Below are positions 33,760 through 42,014 of a DNA stretch of 64,000 nucleotides, in pieces. Origin of the DNA: Olsenella urininfantis (lineage in GTDB: Bacteria > Actinomycetota > Coriobacteriia > Coriobacteriales > Atopobiaceae); assembly GCF_900155635.1 (NCBI RefSeq), contig NZ_LT732540.1, positions 1,297,288 through 1,361,287 on the forward strand, in the 5' to 3' direction. The translations under genes and the position numbers were made by a program. A model generated the notes under the pieces. That model was not told the origin of the DNA, searched no databases, and saw nothing but the letters and a program-made list of their open reading frames with translations. Each line of letters opens with the position of its first letter. Within the stretch, counting starts at the first letter, position 1.

Positions 33760-36756
33760 CTAGCCGACCGTGAGATAGGCGTAGTCGCTCTGCGCTGCGG
33801 CGATCGTGGCACGGACCGCCTCGGGTAGGCCACAGTCCTTATCATTCACATCGTAGACCTTTTCGGAGCCATCCAGACGCACGAGCATGCCGCCCTCGAC
33901 GGGAAGGAAGCCCTCGTTGGTGCTGTTGTCGAAGTCCTCCTTGCTCCAGAAGAGCGTGAGCTTGTCCTTGTAGGGGCGGCCGCCCTGATAGGGGCAGAAG
34001 ACGGCGCAGTTGCCGCACTCGTTGCACATGCCGTCCACGTGCACGATCTGGCGCTGCCTCATGCCGGGCACGCGGATTGCCACGTTGGCACGGTTGGGGC
34101 AGACCTCGACACAGGTCTCGCACACGGTGGCGCAGCCCAGGCAGCGGGTCTTGTCGCAACCCTTGAGGCCGAGGCAGAGGTCACCGCGCTTGGCCAGGGG
34201 GGCCTCGTAGTCCTCCTTGACGTTGGACTCCGCCTTGGAGTTGAAGTTGAAGCCCGAGATGGCCACGGTGACCATGGCCGCGTCGGCAATGCCCTCGACC
34301 ACGGTGGCAGGCCCACGGCGGGCGTCGCCGATCGCGTAGACGTGGTCCACGCTGGTCTTGTGGCTTGCGTTGACCACGGGGCGTCCCTTGCGGTCGAGCT
34401 CGATGCCGGAGGCCTCGAAGAGATCGCCCTCGACGTTCTCGCCCACGGCGGCGATGACGGCGGTGGCGGGAATGGTGACGGTCTCGCCCGTTGCGACAGG
34501 AGAGCGGCGACCAGACTCGTCAGGGGCACCAAGCTCCATGACCGCGCAGGTCAGAACGTTGTCAGAGAGCGTTTCGGGCGCAAGGAGCTCCATGAGCTCC
34601 ACGCCGTCCCCAAGGGCGAGCGTCAGCTCCTCCTCGTCTGCGGGCATGTAGCGACGAGTGCGACGGTAGACCAGACGCACGTTCTCGACGCCCTTGATGC
34701 GCTTTGCGGCACGGGCGACATCCATGGCGGTATTGCCGGCGCCGATGACCACGACGTCGCTGCCCAGCTCGAGAGAGTCGGGGTCGCTCTTGGCGGCCAC
34801 GAGGAAGTCGATGGCGTCCATCTCGGCGCCAGACTTGAGGGTGGCACGCCCCGGCGCCCAGGCCCCGATGGCGATGACGACGTCGGTGTAGCCCTGCTCC
34901 AGCAGCTCGCCCGCAGACTTGACCTCGCGGCCCAGCTCGAACTTGGCGCCATAGGCACGGCAGAGCTCGATGTCGCGGTCTATCGCCTCGTGGGAGATGC
35001 GAAACTCCGGGATGGCGTGGCGAACGATGCCACCGAGCCTGTCGGTGCGCTCGATGACGGTCACGTCCACGCCGGCACGAGAGAGGAAGGAGGCGGCGGA
35101 CAGGCCGGCCGGACCGCCGCCGATGACGGCGACCGTCTTGCCCTCCCGCTCTCCCCTGCGGGCAAGCGTGGGCAGGACCTTCTCGGCTGCGGACTCCGCG
35201 GCCTTGAGCTTCGCCTCACGGATGTGGACGTGCTCCTCGTAGTAGTTGCGCATGCAGCCGTCACCGCAGTGGTGGGGGCAGATGGTGCCGGTCACGAAGG
35301 GCAGGGCGTTGCGCTCCAGGATGATGTTGAGCGCGTCCTCGTAGCGACCCTCGTCCACGGCCATGAGGTAGCCGGGGATGTCCTGGTGGATGGGGCAGTC
35401 GTGGCGGCAGGGTGCGGTGAAGCAGTCCGTGAGGGGGAGCTTGGCCGCAACATGGCGCTCGGGAAGCGGCTTGATGGGCTTGCGATAGGCATCGCCGCTC
35501 ACGGCCTCCTCCACCAGGCCGCGCACGGCCTTGGCGTCAACGCCGTCGAACGCCTTGGCGGGAACCGCCTCCAGCACGCTCACGATCTGGCCAAAGCGCT
35601 GGTATCCACCAGGCTTCAGGATGGTGGTGGCCACGGTGACGGGCCAGATCCCGGACGAGACGAGGCCGGCCACGTTGTTGGCGTCGGCCCCGCCGGAGTA
35701 GGAGATGCGAAGCCTGCCGTCGAACTGCTCGGAGAGGCGCGCGGCCAGGGTGAGGGACAACGGGTACAGGGAGCGCCCCGACATGTACATCTCGTCGCTG
35801 GGAAGCTCGCCGCGGGTGACGTCCACGGGGAAGGTGTTGGTCAGCTTGACGCCAAACTCCAGGCCCCTCTCCTCGCCCAGGGCCATGAGGCGCTCGAGCA
35901 TGGGAACGGCATCGGACCACTGGAGGTCCTCCAGGAAGTGGTGGTCGTCGAAGGCGATGTAGTCGAAGCCCAGCGAGTCCAGGGTGGTGCGGGCGTACTC
36001 GTATCCCAGGAGCGTGGGGTTGCACTTGACGAAGGTGTTGAGGCCCTTCTCGCCCATGAGGTAGGTCGCGATGCGCTCGATCTCTGCGGGCGGGCAGCCG
36101 TGCAGGGTGGACTCGGTGATGGAGCGGGAGACCTGCGGGGTGATGGAGTCGACGAAGGCCTCGTCCACATGCTCGAAGCGGTCGAGGTTCGCCTTTGCCC
36201 ACGCGATCGCCTCACGGAAGACGGGCGTGGCGGAGGCGTCCTTCATGTCATTGATGTACTTGTCCACCTTGGGGCTCTTGATGCCCTCGAGGTCGTAGCC
36301 CACGGACATGTTGAACACGAAGCCGTCGGCGTCACCCAGGCCAAGCTCGCGGGAGAGCAGCTTGCAGGCGACCCATGCCTTGACGTACTCGTCGAAGGCC
36401 TCGGGAACGGTGAGCTCGGTGGACCACTCGCAGTTGTATCCCTCGTCACCCGCAAGGATGCAGGGCTTGTTCACGCAGGCGGAAAGCTCCTCGCCGTCCA
36501 TGACCTGGACGGTCTTGAGCTCGAAGAAGCGGGCGCCCGTGACGTAGCTGGCGACAATGTTCTGCGCGAGCTGCGAGTTGGGGCCGGCGGCGGGACCCAC
36601 GGGGGTCTCGATGCTCTCACCGAAGATGCGGCGCGTGCCCTCCTTGGTGCCCTTGGCCATGCGGGACACACCGAAGATGGTCCCCTGCGTGCGATGCTCG
36701 TCGATGATCCAGTTCATCAGCTGGTCGAACGGAATGGGGCGCATGATGTCGCTCAT
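33760..36756 (-). CDS. ygfK: YgfK, Fe-S flavoprotein (putative selenate reductase subunit)
   Basis: A 998-residue flavoprotein like E. coli YgfK (1032 residues). Residues 1-430 resemble a dihydroorotate-dehydrogenase-like barrel; next comes a GltD-type cysteine region (CRHDCPIHQDIPGYL, CPHHCGDGC), a dinucleotide fold with VIGGGPAGLSAASFL near 545 and a second, VIGAGNTAMDVA, then C-terminal clusters (CLGCATVCETCVEVCP, CNECGNCAVFCPY). It should move electrons between the molybdenum hydroxylase and NAD(P)H or quinone-free carriers. The 115-bp gap after it contains GGTGTCGGG/CCCGACACC (33689-33730). It is preceded by ssnA. Confidence 0.92.
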   Translation of the reverse strand: MSDIMRPIPFDQLMNWIIDEHRTQGTIFGVSRMAKGTKEGTRRIFGESIETPVGPAAGPNSQLAQNIVASYVTGARFFELKTVQVMDGEELSACVNKPCILAGDEGYNCEWSTELTVPEAFDEYVKAWVACKLLSRELGLGDADGFVFNMSVGYDLEGIKSPKVDKYINDMKDASATPVFREAIAWAKANLDRFEHVDEAFVDSITPQVSRSITESTLHGCPPAEIERIATYLMGEKGLNTFVKCNPTLLGYEYARTTLDSLGFDYIAFDDHHFLEDLQWSDAVPMLERLMALGEERGLEFGVKLTNTFPVDVTRGELPSDEMYMSGRSLYPLSLTLAARLSEQFDGRLRISYSGGADANNVAGLVSSGIWPVTVATTILKPGGYQRFGQIVSVLEAVPAKAFDGVDAKAVRGLVEEAVSGDAYRKPIKPLPERHVAAKLPLTDCFTAPCRHDCPIHQDIPGYLMAVDEGRYEDALNIILERNALPFVTGTICPHHCGDGCMRNYYEEHVHIREAKLKAAESAAEKVLPTLARRGEREGKTVAVIGGGPAGLSAASFLSRAGVDVTVIERTDRLGGIVRHAIPEFRISHEAIDRDIELCRAYGAKFELGREVKSAGELLEQGYTDVVIAIGAWAPGRATLKSGAEMDAIDFLVAAKSDPDSLELGSDVVVIGAGNTAMDVARAAKRIKGVENVRLVYRRTRRYMPADEEELTLALGDGVELMELLAPETLSDNVLTCAVMELGAPDESGRRSPVATGETVTIPATAVIAAVGENVEGDLFEASGIELDRKGRPVVNASHKTSVDHVYAIGDARRGPATVVEGIADAAMVTVAISGFNFNSKAESNVKEDYEAPLAKRGDLCLGLKGCDKTRCLGCATVCETCVEVCPNRANVAIRVPGMRQRQIVHVDGMCNECGNCAVFCPYQGGRPYKDKLTLFWSKEDFDNSTNEGFLPVEGGMLVRLDGSEKVYDVNDKDCGLPEAVRATIAAAQSDYAYLTVG

Positions 36757-36835
36757 ATTGGTCCTCTCCTAAAACCAAAAGCGGATTATGTCCCCCGCAT
36801 TTATTGCGTCCGCGGGCGACGCAGGTGCATGCGAC

Positions 36836-38191
36836 TTAGTACTCGCGGCCGTTGAGCTCCCCCCAGAGCTGCTTGGAGGCGGCGAGGATGCGGGCGTTGA
36901 TTGCCTCCTCGTCCACGCCCGTGAACTCGCGGTCCTTGTACAGGACGCGACCGTTGATGATGGTGGTGCGGCAGGACTTGCCCTCGAAGCCGAAGAGGAT
37001 GTGGCCGTCGATGTTCTCGTCAGAGAAGGGCGTGAAGGGCTTGTAGTCGAAGATCGCGATGTCTGCCGCGGCGCCAGGGGCAAGGATGCCAAGGGGCTTG
37101 CCCGCGGGCTTGGACGAGAAGTACCTCTCGGCGATGGCGCGGTTGTTCTTGAAGAGCATGGCCATGTCCTCGTCCCAGGCGACGTTTGGCATGCAGCTGT
37201 TGTGGCGCTGGACCATGATGAAGGTCTTGAGGCTCTCCAGCACGTCATGGGTGTAGGCGTCGGTGCCCATGCCCACGGTGATGCCGCGCTTGAAGAACTC
37301 GAGGACCGGGGCGCAGCCCACGGCGTTGTTCATGTTCGAGCCGGGGTTGTTGACGATCATGGTCTTGGTCTCGGCAACGATGTCCATGTCTGCCGGCGTC
37401 ACGTGGATGCAGTGGCCCAGCATGGTCTTCTCGCCCAGCAGGCCATGGTCCAGCAGACGGTGCACCGCGGTGCAGCCGTGCTTGCCCAGGCTGTCGTATA
37501 CGTCGTCCATGCCCTCGCAGACGTGGACGTGGAAACCAGTGAGGCCGTTGTTCGCCTCGACCATCCTGTCCAGCGTCTCGTCGGAGAGCGTGAAGAGGGC
37601 GTGCCCGCCGAACATGGCGGCGATCATGTCGGAGTCCTGCTCGGCAGCCCAGCGCGCGAACTCGGCATTCTCGGCGATGGCCTGGTCGCGCTTCTCCTGG
37701 CCGTCACGGTCTGAGGTCTCGTAGCAGAGGCAGGAGCGCATGCCCATCTCCTCGGCGACGTCCTTGATGGCGAAGAGCGAGCCGGGGATCTCCCGGAAGC
37801 TGGCGTGGTGGTCGAAGATGGTGGTCACGCCGTTGCGGATGCAGTCGAGGATGGTGGCATAGGCGGACGCGCGGGTGCCCTCCATGGTGAGGTTGCGGTC
37901 TATCTTCCACCACTGCTGCTCGAGGTTCTCGAGGAAGTTGGTGGGGTTGCAGCCCTTGATGGCAAGGCCGCGTGCCAGGCCGGAGTAGATGTGGGTGTGC
38001 GCGTTAATGAGGCCCGGCATGATGACGCCGCCCTGGGCGTCGAGGAACTCTGCCCCCGGGTACGCCTGCTGAAGCTCAGTGCGATCCCCCACCGCGACGA
38101 TGGCGCTCCCGTCCACGACAACGGCACCATCTCCGAAGTATGCATGCTCGTCATCTCGCGTGATGACCCTACCGTTACCAACAAGCAGCAT
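36836..38191 (-). CDS. ssnA: SsnA, putative aminohydrolase of the purine pathway
   Basis: A 451-residue amidohydrolase of the ATZ/TRZ subtype, matching E. coli SsnA (442 residues). Metal motif NAHTHIYSGLARG, the HVHVCEG stretch, GHCIHV and MGTDAYTHD are in place. E. coli ssnA is next to ygfK as here. Published work on anaerobic purine use gives SsnA a role in opening an oxidised purine ring; the exact substrate is not evident from sequence. It is the first gene of the ssnA-ygfK-ferredoxin-hydroxylase run and divergent from a DauR-like regulator. GGGGGAGGG precedes the ATG. Confidence 0.9.
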   Translation of the reverse strand: MLLVGNGRVITRDDEHAYFGDGAVVVDGSAIVAVGDRTELQQAYPGAEFLDAQGGVIMPGLINAHTHIYSGLARGLAIKGCNPTNFLENLEQQWWKIDRNLTMEGTRASAYATILDCIRNGVTTIFDHHASFREIPGSLFAIKDVAEEMGMRSCLCYETSDRDGQEKRDQAIAENAEFARWAAEQDSDMIAAMFGGHALFTLSDETLDRMVEANNGLTGFHVHVCEGMDDVYDSLGKHGCTAVHRLLDHGLLGEKTMLGHCIHVTPADMDIVAETKTMIVNNPGSNMNNAVGCAPVLEFFKRGITVGMGTDAYTHDVLESLKTFIMVQRHNSCMPNVAWDEDMAMLFKNNRAIAERYFSSKPAGKPLGILAPGAAADIAIFDYKPFTPFSDENIDGHILFGFEGKSCRTTIINGRVLYKDREFTGVDEEAINARILAASKQLWGELNGREY

Positions 38192-38381
38192 GTGACCCTC
38201 CCCCTTCGATGCGCCGCAGATCAGCTACGGCCAGACAAGGAAAAAGCACACGGCCCTCTCCGACCATGTTCCTATCCGAAAAAATGATAGGATGAATGAC
38301 GAAAAGTAAGAATCCATCAGGGCGCGGACGGTCGATATCGCCCCATCGGCGCGTTGTACTTTCATATATGCAACGCTAGGG

Positions 38382-38499
38382 TGGTATAAGGACCCATGCC
38401 GTTGGCAGGAGTTTCGCTGCTAAGCACCGAAATTTAGTTATACCATCAACCGCAGGGAAGCCGCACGGACCTATCCCGAACAGATGCCGATGTGGTATA
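38382..38499. promoter_or_regulatory. Three TGGTATA half-sites in the ssnA/regulator divergent gap
   Basis: The 363-bp gap 38192-38554 holds TGGTATAA at 38382-38389, its reverse complement TTATACCA at 38438-38445 and another TGGTATA at 38493-38499, spaced about 55 nt apart. Between the first two, TTTCG..CGAAA and GCC-GTT-GGC could form hairpins, giving a three-way junction-like fold. Either the divergent regulator binds here or a structured leader precedes it; I favour binding sites. Confidence 0.45.
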
Positions 38500-38554
38500 T
38501 CCAGCATCTGTCATTTTTTCCGATACCTCGACTCACTCATCGGCGGAGGAACAC

Positions 38555-39205
38555 ATGCGTGGCCGCGACATCGAGTTCTGCAAGAGCCTGGCACATGGCA
38601 TCGCTGCCCAGTTTGGACCAAACTGCGAGATAGCGGTGCACGACATCTCCTCGGGCGACCTCACGAGCACCATCGTGGTCATTGAGAACGGCCACGTCTC
38701 CGGGCGCAAGCTGGGAGACGGTCCCTCCCACGTGGTCCTCGAGGCTCTTCACGACCGAAGGAAGGCGCCCAGCGACCGCCTCGCCTATCTCACCAAGACC
38801 GAGGACGGCAAGATCTTGAAGTCCTCGACCATCTTCCTGCGCGGGGACGACGGCGAGGTAGACGGCATCTTTGCCATCAACTATGACATCACCATCCTCC
38901 TGGCCGCCCAGACCGAGATGGCAAACATGATCTCCGTCTCAGGCGGGCCCACGGCCGAGCCCGAGCCCATTCCCCAGAGCGTGACGGAGCTTCTGGACGA
39001 GCTCATCGAGCAGAGCGTGCGCATGGTTGGCAAGCCCGTCACGCTCATGACCAAGGAGGACAAGGTCAAGGCCATCGGCTTCCTCAACGACTCCGGCGCG
39101 TTCCTGGTCACGAAGTCCGGCCAGAAGGTCTGCAGCTACTTCGGCATCTCCAAGTACACGCTCTACAGCTACATGGACGAGGCCAAGGGCCAGCCGAAGG
39201 AGTAG
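38555..39205 (+). CDS. YheO/DauR-like PAS-HTH transcriptional regulator
   Basis: A 216-residue cytosolic regulator. Residues about 5-125 form a YheO-type PAS-like ligand domain (CEIAVHDISSGDLTSTIVVIENGHVSGR, DGIFAINYDI), and about 165-212 a C-terminal helix-turn-helix (KVKAIGFLNDSGAFLVTKSG, FGISKYTLYSYM). It is placed divergently from ssnA, so it is the natural candidate regulator of the purine genes. The ATG at 38555 has GGAGGAACAC just upstream; a GTG at 38492 in the same frame overlaps a TGGTATA site and lacks a ribosome site. Ligand unknown. Confidence 0.85.
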   Translation: MRGRDIEFCKSLAHGIAAQFGPNCEIAVHDISSGDLTSTIVVIENGHVSGRKLGDGPSHVVLEALHDRRKAPSDRLAYLTKTEDGKILKSSTIFLRGDDGEVDGIFAINYDITILLAAQTEMANMISVSGGPTAEPEPIPQSVTELLDELIEQSVRMVGKPVTLMTKEDKVKAIGFLNDSGAFLVTKSGQKVCSYFGISKYTLYSYMDEAKGQPKE

Positions 39206-39235
39206 CCGACACCAGGCCCCATTGGGGAGGTTTCC

Positions 39236-40477
39236 ATGAACGATCTTGAGGCGGGCCCGCTGAGCGAGGCGGCGGTCCTCACGCAGGCGCTTGTGCGCAT
39301 TGATAGCAGCGACCCGGGGGCGTGCGAGGGAGAGGTCGAGTCCTTCGTGCGTGACTGGCTTGCGGCGCAGCTTGAGGAAGCGAAGCAGCGGGCCGTCTCT
39401 GGCGAGGCCAGACTGCAGCTGGGACGGGTCTTGCTGGAGGAGCTCGAGGCGCTGCCGGGGCGACGCTGCCTGAGGCTGCGCATTCCCGACCACGAGGAGG
39501 GTGCGGGCGGCATCTGCCTGCTTGCCCACATGGACACCGTGGTTGCGGGCGAGGGCTGGCCTGCCGAGACGGGCGCCTTTTCCGGCGTGGTGCGCGACGG
39601 GCAGCTGTATGGCCGGGGGTCCTGCGACATGAAGGGAGGACTTGCCTGTGCCATGCTGGCCTTTGCCAGCGCCCTTGGCCGAGTCGCCGAGGGAGACGGC
39701 CTCCCCTCTCGCAGCCTGAGCCTCGTCTGCACGGTGGACGAGGAGGACTTCATGCGCGGCATCGAGGCGGCGATATCTGCCGGATGGGTGGGCGCGACGG
39801 ACTGGGTGCAGGACATCGAGCCAACGGGTGGGAGCATCCGCATGGCTCACAAGGGCCGCACCTGGTTCGAGCTGGACGTGAGCGGGGTCACGGCGCACGC
39901 AAGCACCCCTTGGAAGGGGGCCGACGCCATCGCTGGCATGGCCGAGGCGATCTGCCGGATCCGCAGACGCGTGGGAGAGCTGGCAGAGCACCCCGCCCTG
40001 GGCCGCTCGACCGTCACGTTTGGACAGGTTGAGGGAGGATATCGACCCTACGTGGTGCCCGACTCCTGTCATGCCACCGTGGACATGCGCCTGGTGCCTC
40101 CGGCAGGCAGCGAGCTGGCTCGGCGGATCGTGCGCGAGTCCATGGCCGAGGCCGAGGAGGCCGTGTCGGGAACGAGCGGAAGCTGGCGCGTCACGGGAGA
40201 CAGGCCGCCCCTTGAGGGGCATCCCCTCTCGCCGTTCCTCGCGCGCCTGCAGCGGGCCTACCGTGAGGCAACGGGGCATGAGGCCGAGATGGACGTCTTC
40301 ACCGGCTACACCGACGGCGCCGTGGTTGCCGGGCTCTGCCACAACGACAATTGCCTCTCGTATGGTCCGGGCGAGCTTGAGATGGCGCACAAGCCCAATG
40401 AGCACGTGGCACTTGCGGACCTCGAGCGCGTGCAGGGCGTGCTGGTGGCGCTTCTGCGCAGCGCCTGGGAGGAGTAG
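39236..40477 (+). CDS. M20-family deacylase/peptidase
   Basis: A 413-residue metallohydrolase of the ArgE/DapE/YgeY fold. Ligands: H and D of LLAHMDTVV near residue 98, D of GSCDMKGGLA, EE of VDEEDF, E of IEPTGGS and the terminal H in HKPNEHV. It follows the DauR-like regulator by 30 nt with GGGAGG before the ATG, so the two are one transcript. A role in hydrolysing a purine-derived amide or an N-acyl amino acid is possible; the substrate cannot be inferred. Confidence 0.85.
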   Translation: MNDLEAGPLSEAAVLTQALVRIDSSDPGACEGEVESFVRDWLAAQLEEAKQRAVSGEARLQLGRVLLEELEALPGRRCLRLRIPDHEEGAGGICLLAHMDTVVAGEGWPAETGAFSGVVRDGQLYGRGSCDMKGGLACAMLAFASALGRVAEGDGLPSRSLSLVCTVDEEDFMRGIEAAISAGWVGATDWVQDIEPTGGSIRMAHKGRTWFELDVSGVTAHASTPWKGADAIAGMAEAICRIRRRVGELAEHPALGRSTVTFGQVEGGYRPYVVPDSCHATVDMRLVPPAGSELARRIVRESMAEAEEAVSGTSGSWRVTGDRPPLEGHPLSPFLARLQRAYREATGHEAEMDVFTGYTDGAVVAGLCHNDNCLSYGPGELEMAHKPNEHVALADLERVQGVLVALLRSAWEE

Positions 40478-40502
40478 GCGCACGCACGGGCGCGCCGTGG
40501 CA

Positions 40503-40621
40503 CCGCCAGCCGAACCCATGCCGCGCAAAACGGCGATGTGTGTAGCTTTCTCGCCACTACAGCTGTGATGTGTGTAGCTTTCTCGCCAAAAAAGGGGCTC
40601 TGGCTACACACATCTCAGCTC
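40503..40621. repeat. Left inverted-repeat block with hairpin elements
   Basis: GATGTGTGTAG occurs at 40535-40545 and 40567-40577, and inverted at 40604-40614. The last two make a hairpin: GATGTGTGTAGC, a 24-nt spacer, GCTACACACATC. The spacer begins TTTCTCGCC (40579-40587) and ends with GGGGCTCTG, the same blocks as at 5167-5189. The remaining gap to the gene (40622-40835) shows nothing I can name. Confidence 0.85.
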
Positions 40622-40835
40622 TCGTGGCGCGCACCCACGGCGCGAGATACCCTCTCGCCGTGAGCCATGTAGACATATGGTGTCGTCCCACACCACGCGC
40701 CCGGCTCCCAAGCGAGGGCTGCTTCGGCATGCACCCACCCTTGCCTGGGAATTCATGAATCTCACAAGCGCTTCTGCCGGCCAGGGGCTTGCAGAAAGAG
40801 CACCCTCCGCAAGTTTGGCCTGATAGCCTCCCGGC

Positions 40836-41825
40836 ATGCCAACTTTCATCTCGCATAACAGCTCTCTGGCGTACTGGCTCACATGCCAACACGCCATCCA
40901 TGGGCTGCCCCCTGTTCACAGGGCGGACCTTGGGGACGCAAGCACTTCCGTTGACGCCGTCAGGCATGACATGGCGGAGCTGAGGCCCGAGGATGCAGCC
41001 CGCCTTCTCCACGACGGCAAGCTTGACGTTCTTGTGCCTTCGCCCACAAGTCGAAATGTGAGCGGGGGCGTCATCAGGCACCTCTTCTCCCACGGCCTGC
41101 CGGAAGGCTCGCTCAGGATGCTTGCGCCAGATGTGCTCATTGCATCACCTGAGCTCTGCTTTCTTCTTATGTCTGACACGCTGGGCATGCCGTGCAAGAT
41201 CGTGGAACTGGGATTTGAGCTGTGTGGGAGCTATGCGTTTCAGCCAGATGGAAAGCAGCCCGCAGGCAGTCGCCCTCCCCTCACGAGCGTTGGGGGCCTC
41301 TCTGCCTACCTTGACCGATGCCCTGGTCTTCGGGGGTATGCAAAGGCGCGGGCAGCCCTGCGCTGGGTAATGGACGGCTCCGCCTCCCCCATGGAGACCC
41401 TCCTTGCCATGGAGCTTGGCATGCCCAAGAAGCTGGGCGGCAGAGGATTTCCGCCCTTTGCGCTCAATCGGCGGATAGCCCTCCCCGACATGCACCTGAG
41501 GCGCCTTGCCCGACGCTCGCACGTCTACGTTGACCTCCTCTTTGAGGGAGCTGGACTCTGCCTAGAGTTTGACAGCTACGAGCATCACGCCGGACGAGTT
41601 GAGTACGACAACACCCAGGCGCGGGCCAATGCCCTGCGCGCTCTTGGGTATTCCGTCAACTCGATCACCTTTGGGCAGGTGAGAACCCTCGGCCGCTTCG
41701 ATGACCTGGTGTGGAGTCTCGAGACGCAGCTGGACCTGCGACATCGCTCCTGCTCGGATAAGGGGCGCGCACGCCAGCGCGAATTGCATGCGCTTCTGGT
41801 CAACACCTCTCGTCGCAGGTTCTAG
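40836..41825 (+). CDS. Probable PD-(D/E)XK (DUF559/Vsr-like) endonuclease-fold protein
   Basis: A 329-residue protein starting MPTFISHNSSLAYWLTCQHA. The C-terminal 130 residues resemble DUF559-like nucleases: GSASPMETLLAM (a likely acidic residue in SPxE), then HVYVDLLFEGAGLCLEFDSYEHHAG, giving D...ExD of the PD-(D/E)XK core, and ANALRALGYSVNSITFGQV. The N-terminal part (VLVPSPTSRNVSGGVIRHLFS, APDVLIASPELCFLLMS) resembles regions found next to such domains in actinobacteria, sometimes compared with AbiEi. No ribosome site is evident before the ATG. The gene stands alone inside inverted repeats. Activity is inferred from fold resemblance only. Confidence 0.6.
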   Translation: MPTFISHNSSLAYWLTCQHAIHGLPPVHRADLGDASTSVDAVRHDMAELRPEDAARLLHDGKLDVLVPSPTSRNVSGGVIRHLFSHGLPEGSLRMLAPDVLIASPELCFLLMSDTLGMPCKIVELGFELCGSYAFQPDGKQPAGSRPPLTSVGGLSAYLDRCPGLRGYAKARAALRWVMDGSASPMETLLAMELGMPKKLGGRGFPPFALNRRIALPDMHLRRLARRSHVYVDLLFEGAGLCLEFDSYEHHAGRVEYDNTQARANALRALGYSVNSITFGQVRTLGRFDDLVWSLETQLDLRHRSCSDKGRARQRELHALLVNTSRRRF

Positions 41826-41870
41826 TGCCCTGAGGGCGGCTCTCTTCCCCTCGCTCCACTGACGCAAAAT

Positions 41871-41985
41871 GCGAGATGTGTGTAGCTTGGAGGCCCATTT
41901 TGGGCGAGAAACTACACACATCTCAGCTGTGGTGGAGACAAAGCTACACACATCGCCGCTTTCGTGGCATGGGTTCGGCTGGCGG
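41871..41985. repeat. Right inverted-repeat block with hairpin elements
   Basis: GATGTGTGTAG at 41875-41885 and inverted copies at 41912-41922 and 41944-41954. The first pair forms a hairpin whose spacer, read on the minus strand, starts TTTCTCGCC and continues with CAAAATGGG, like the left block. It ends 30 nt before the ilvE stop. Confidence 0.85.
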
Positions 41986-42014
41986 CGCGGGTGCGAGACG
42001 GCGGGGGAGACTGG

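Larger units (their letters stand above)
40503..41985. mobile_element. 1.5-kb unit: nuclease-fold gene enclosed by about 115-bp inverted repeats
   Basis: The blocks 40503-40621 and 41871-41985 are imperfect reverse complements. Exact stretches include 40503-40522 with 41966-41985 (20 bp) and 40531-40549 with 41940-41958 (19 bp). Each block contains three copies of GATGTGTGTAG, two in one orientation and one in the other. The only gene inside is 40836-41825. The arrangement looks like a discrete unit (transposon-like, or a REP/RAYT-like partnership of repeat and protein), but there is no recognised transposase and target-site duplications are not evident. Confidence 0.6.

Noticed and set aside
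38382-38445. Purine-riboswitch-like fold (TATAA, GTTTC and CCGAAA within a TGGTATAA/TTATACCA stem)
   Set aside because: The conserved junction and loop bases of purine riboswitches are not all present and the order does not fit; a repeated TGGTATA site explains the stem better.
40503-41985. Classical insertion sequence
   Set aside because: No transposase motif (DDE, tyrosine or serine) in the enclosed gene, and no visible target duplication.
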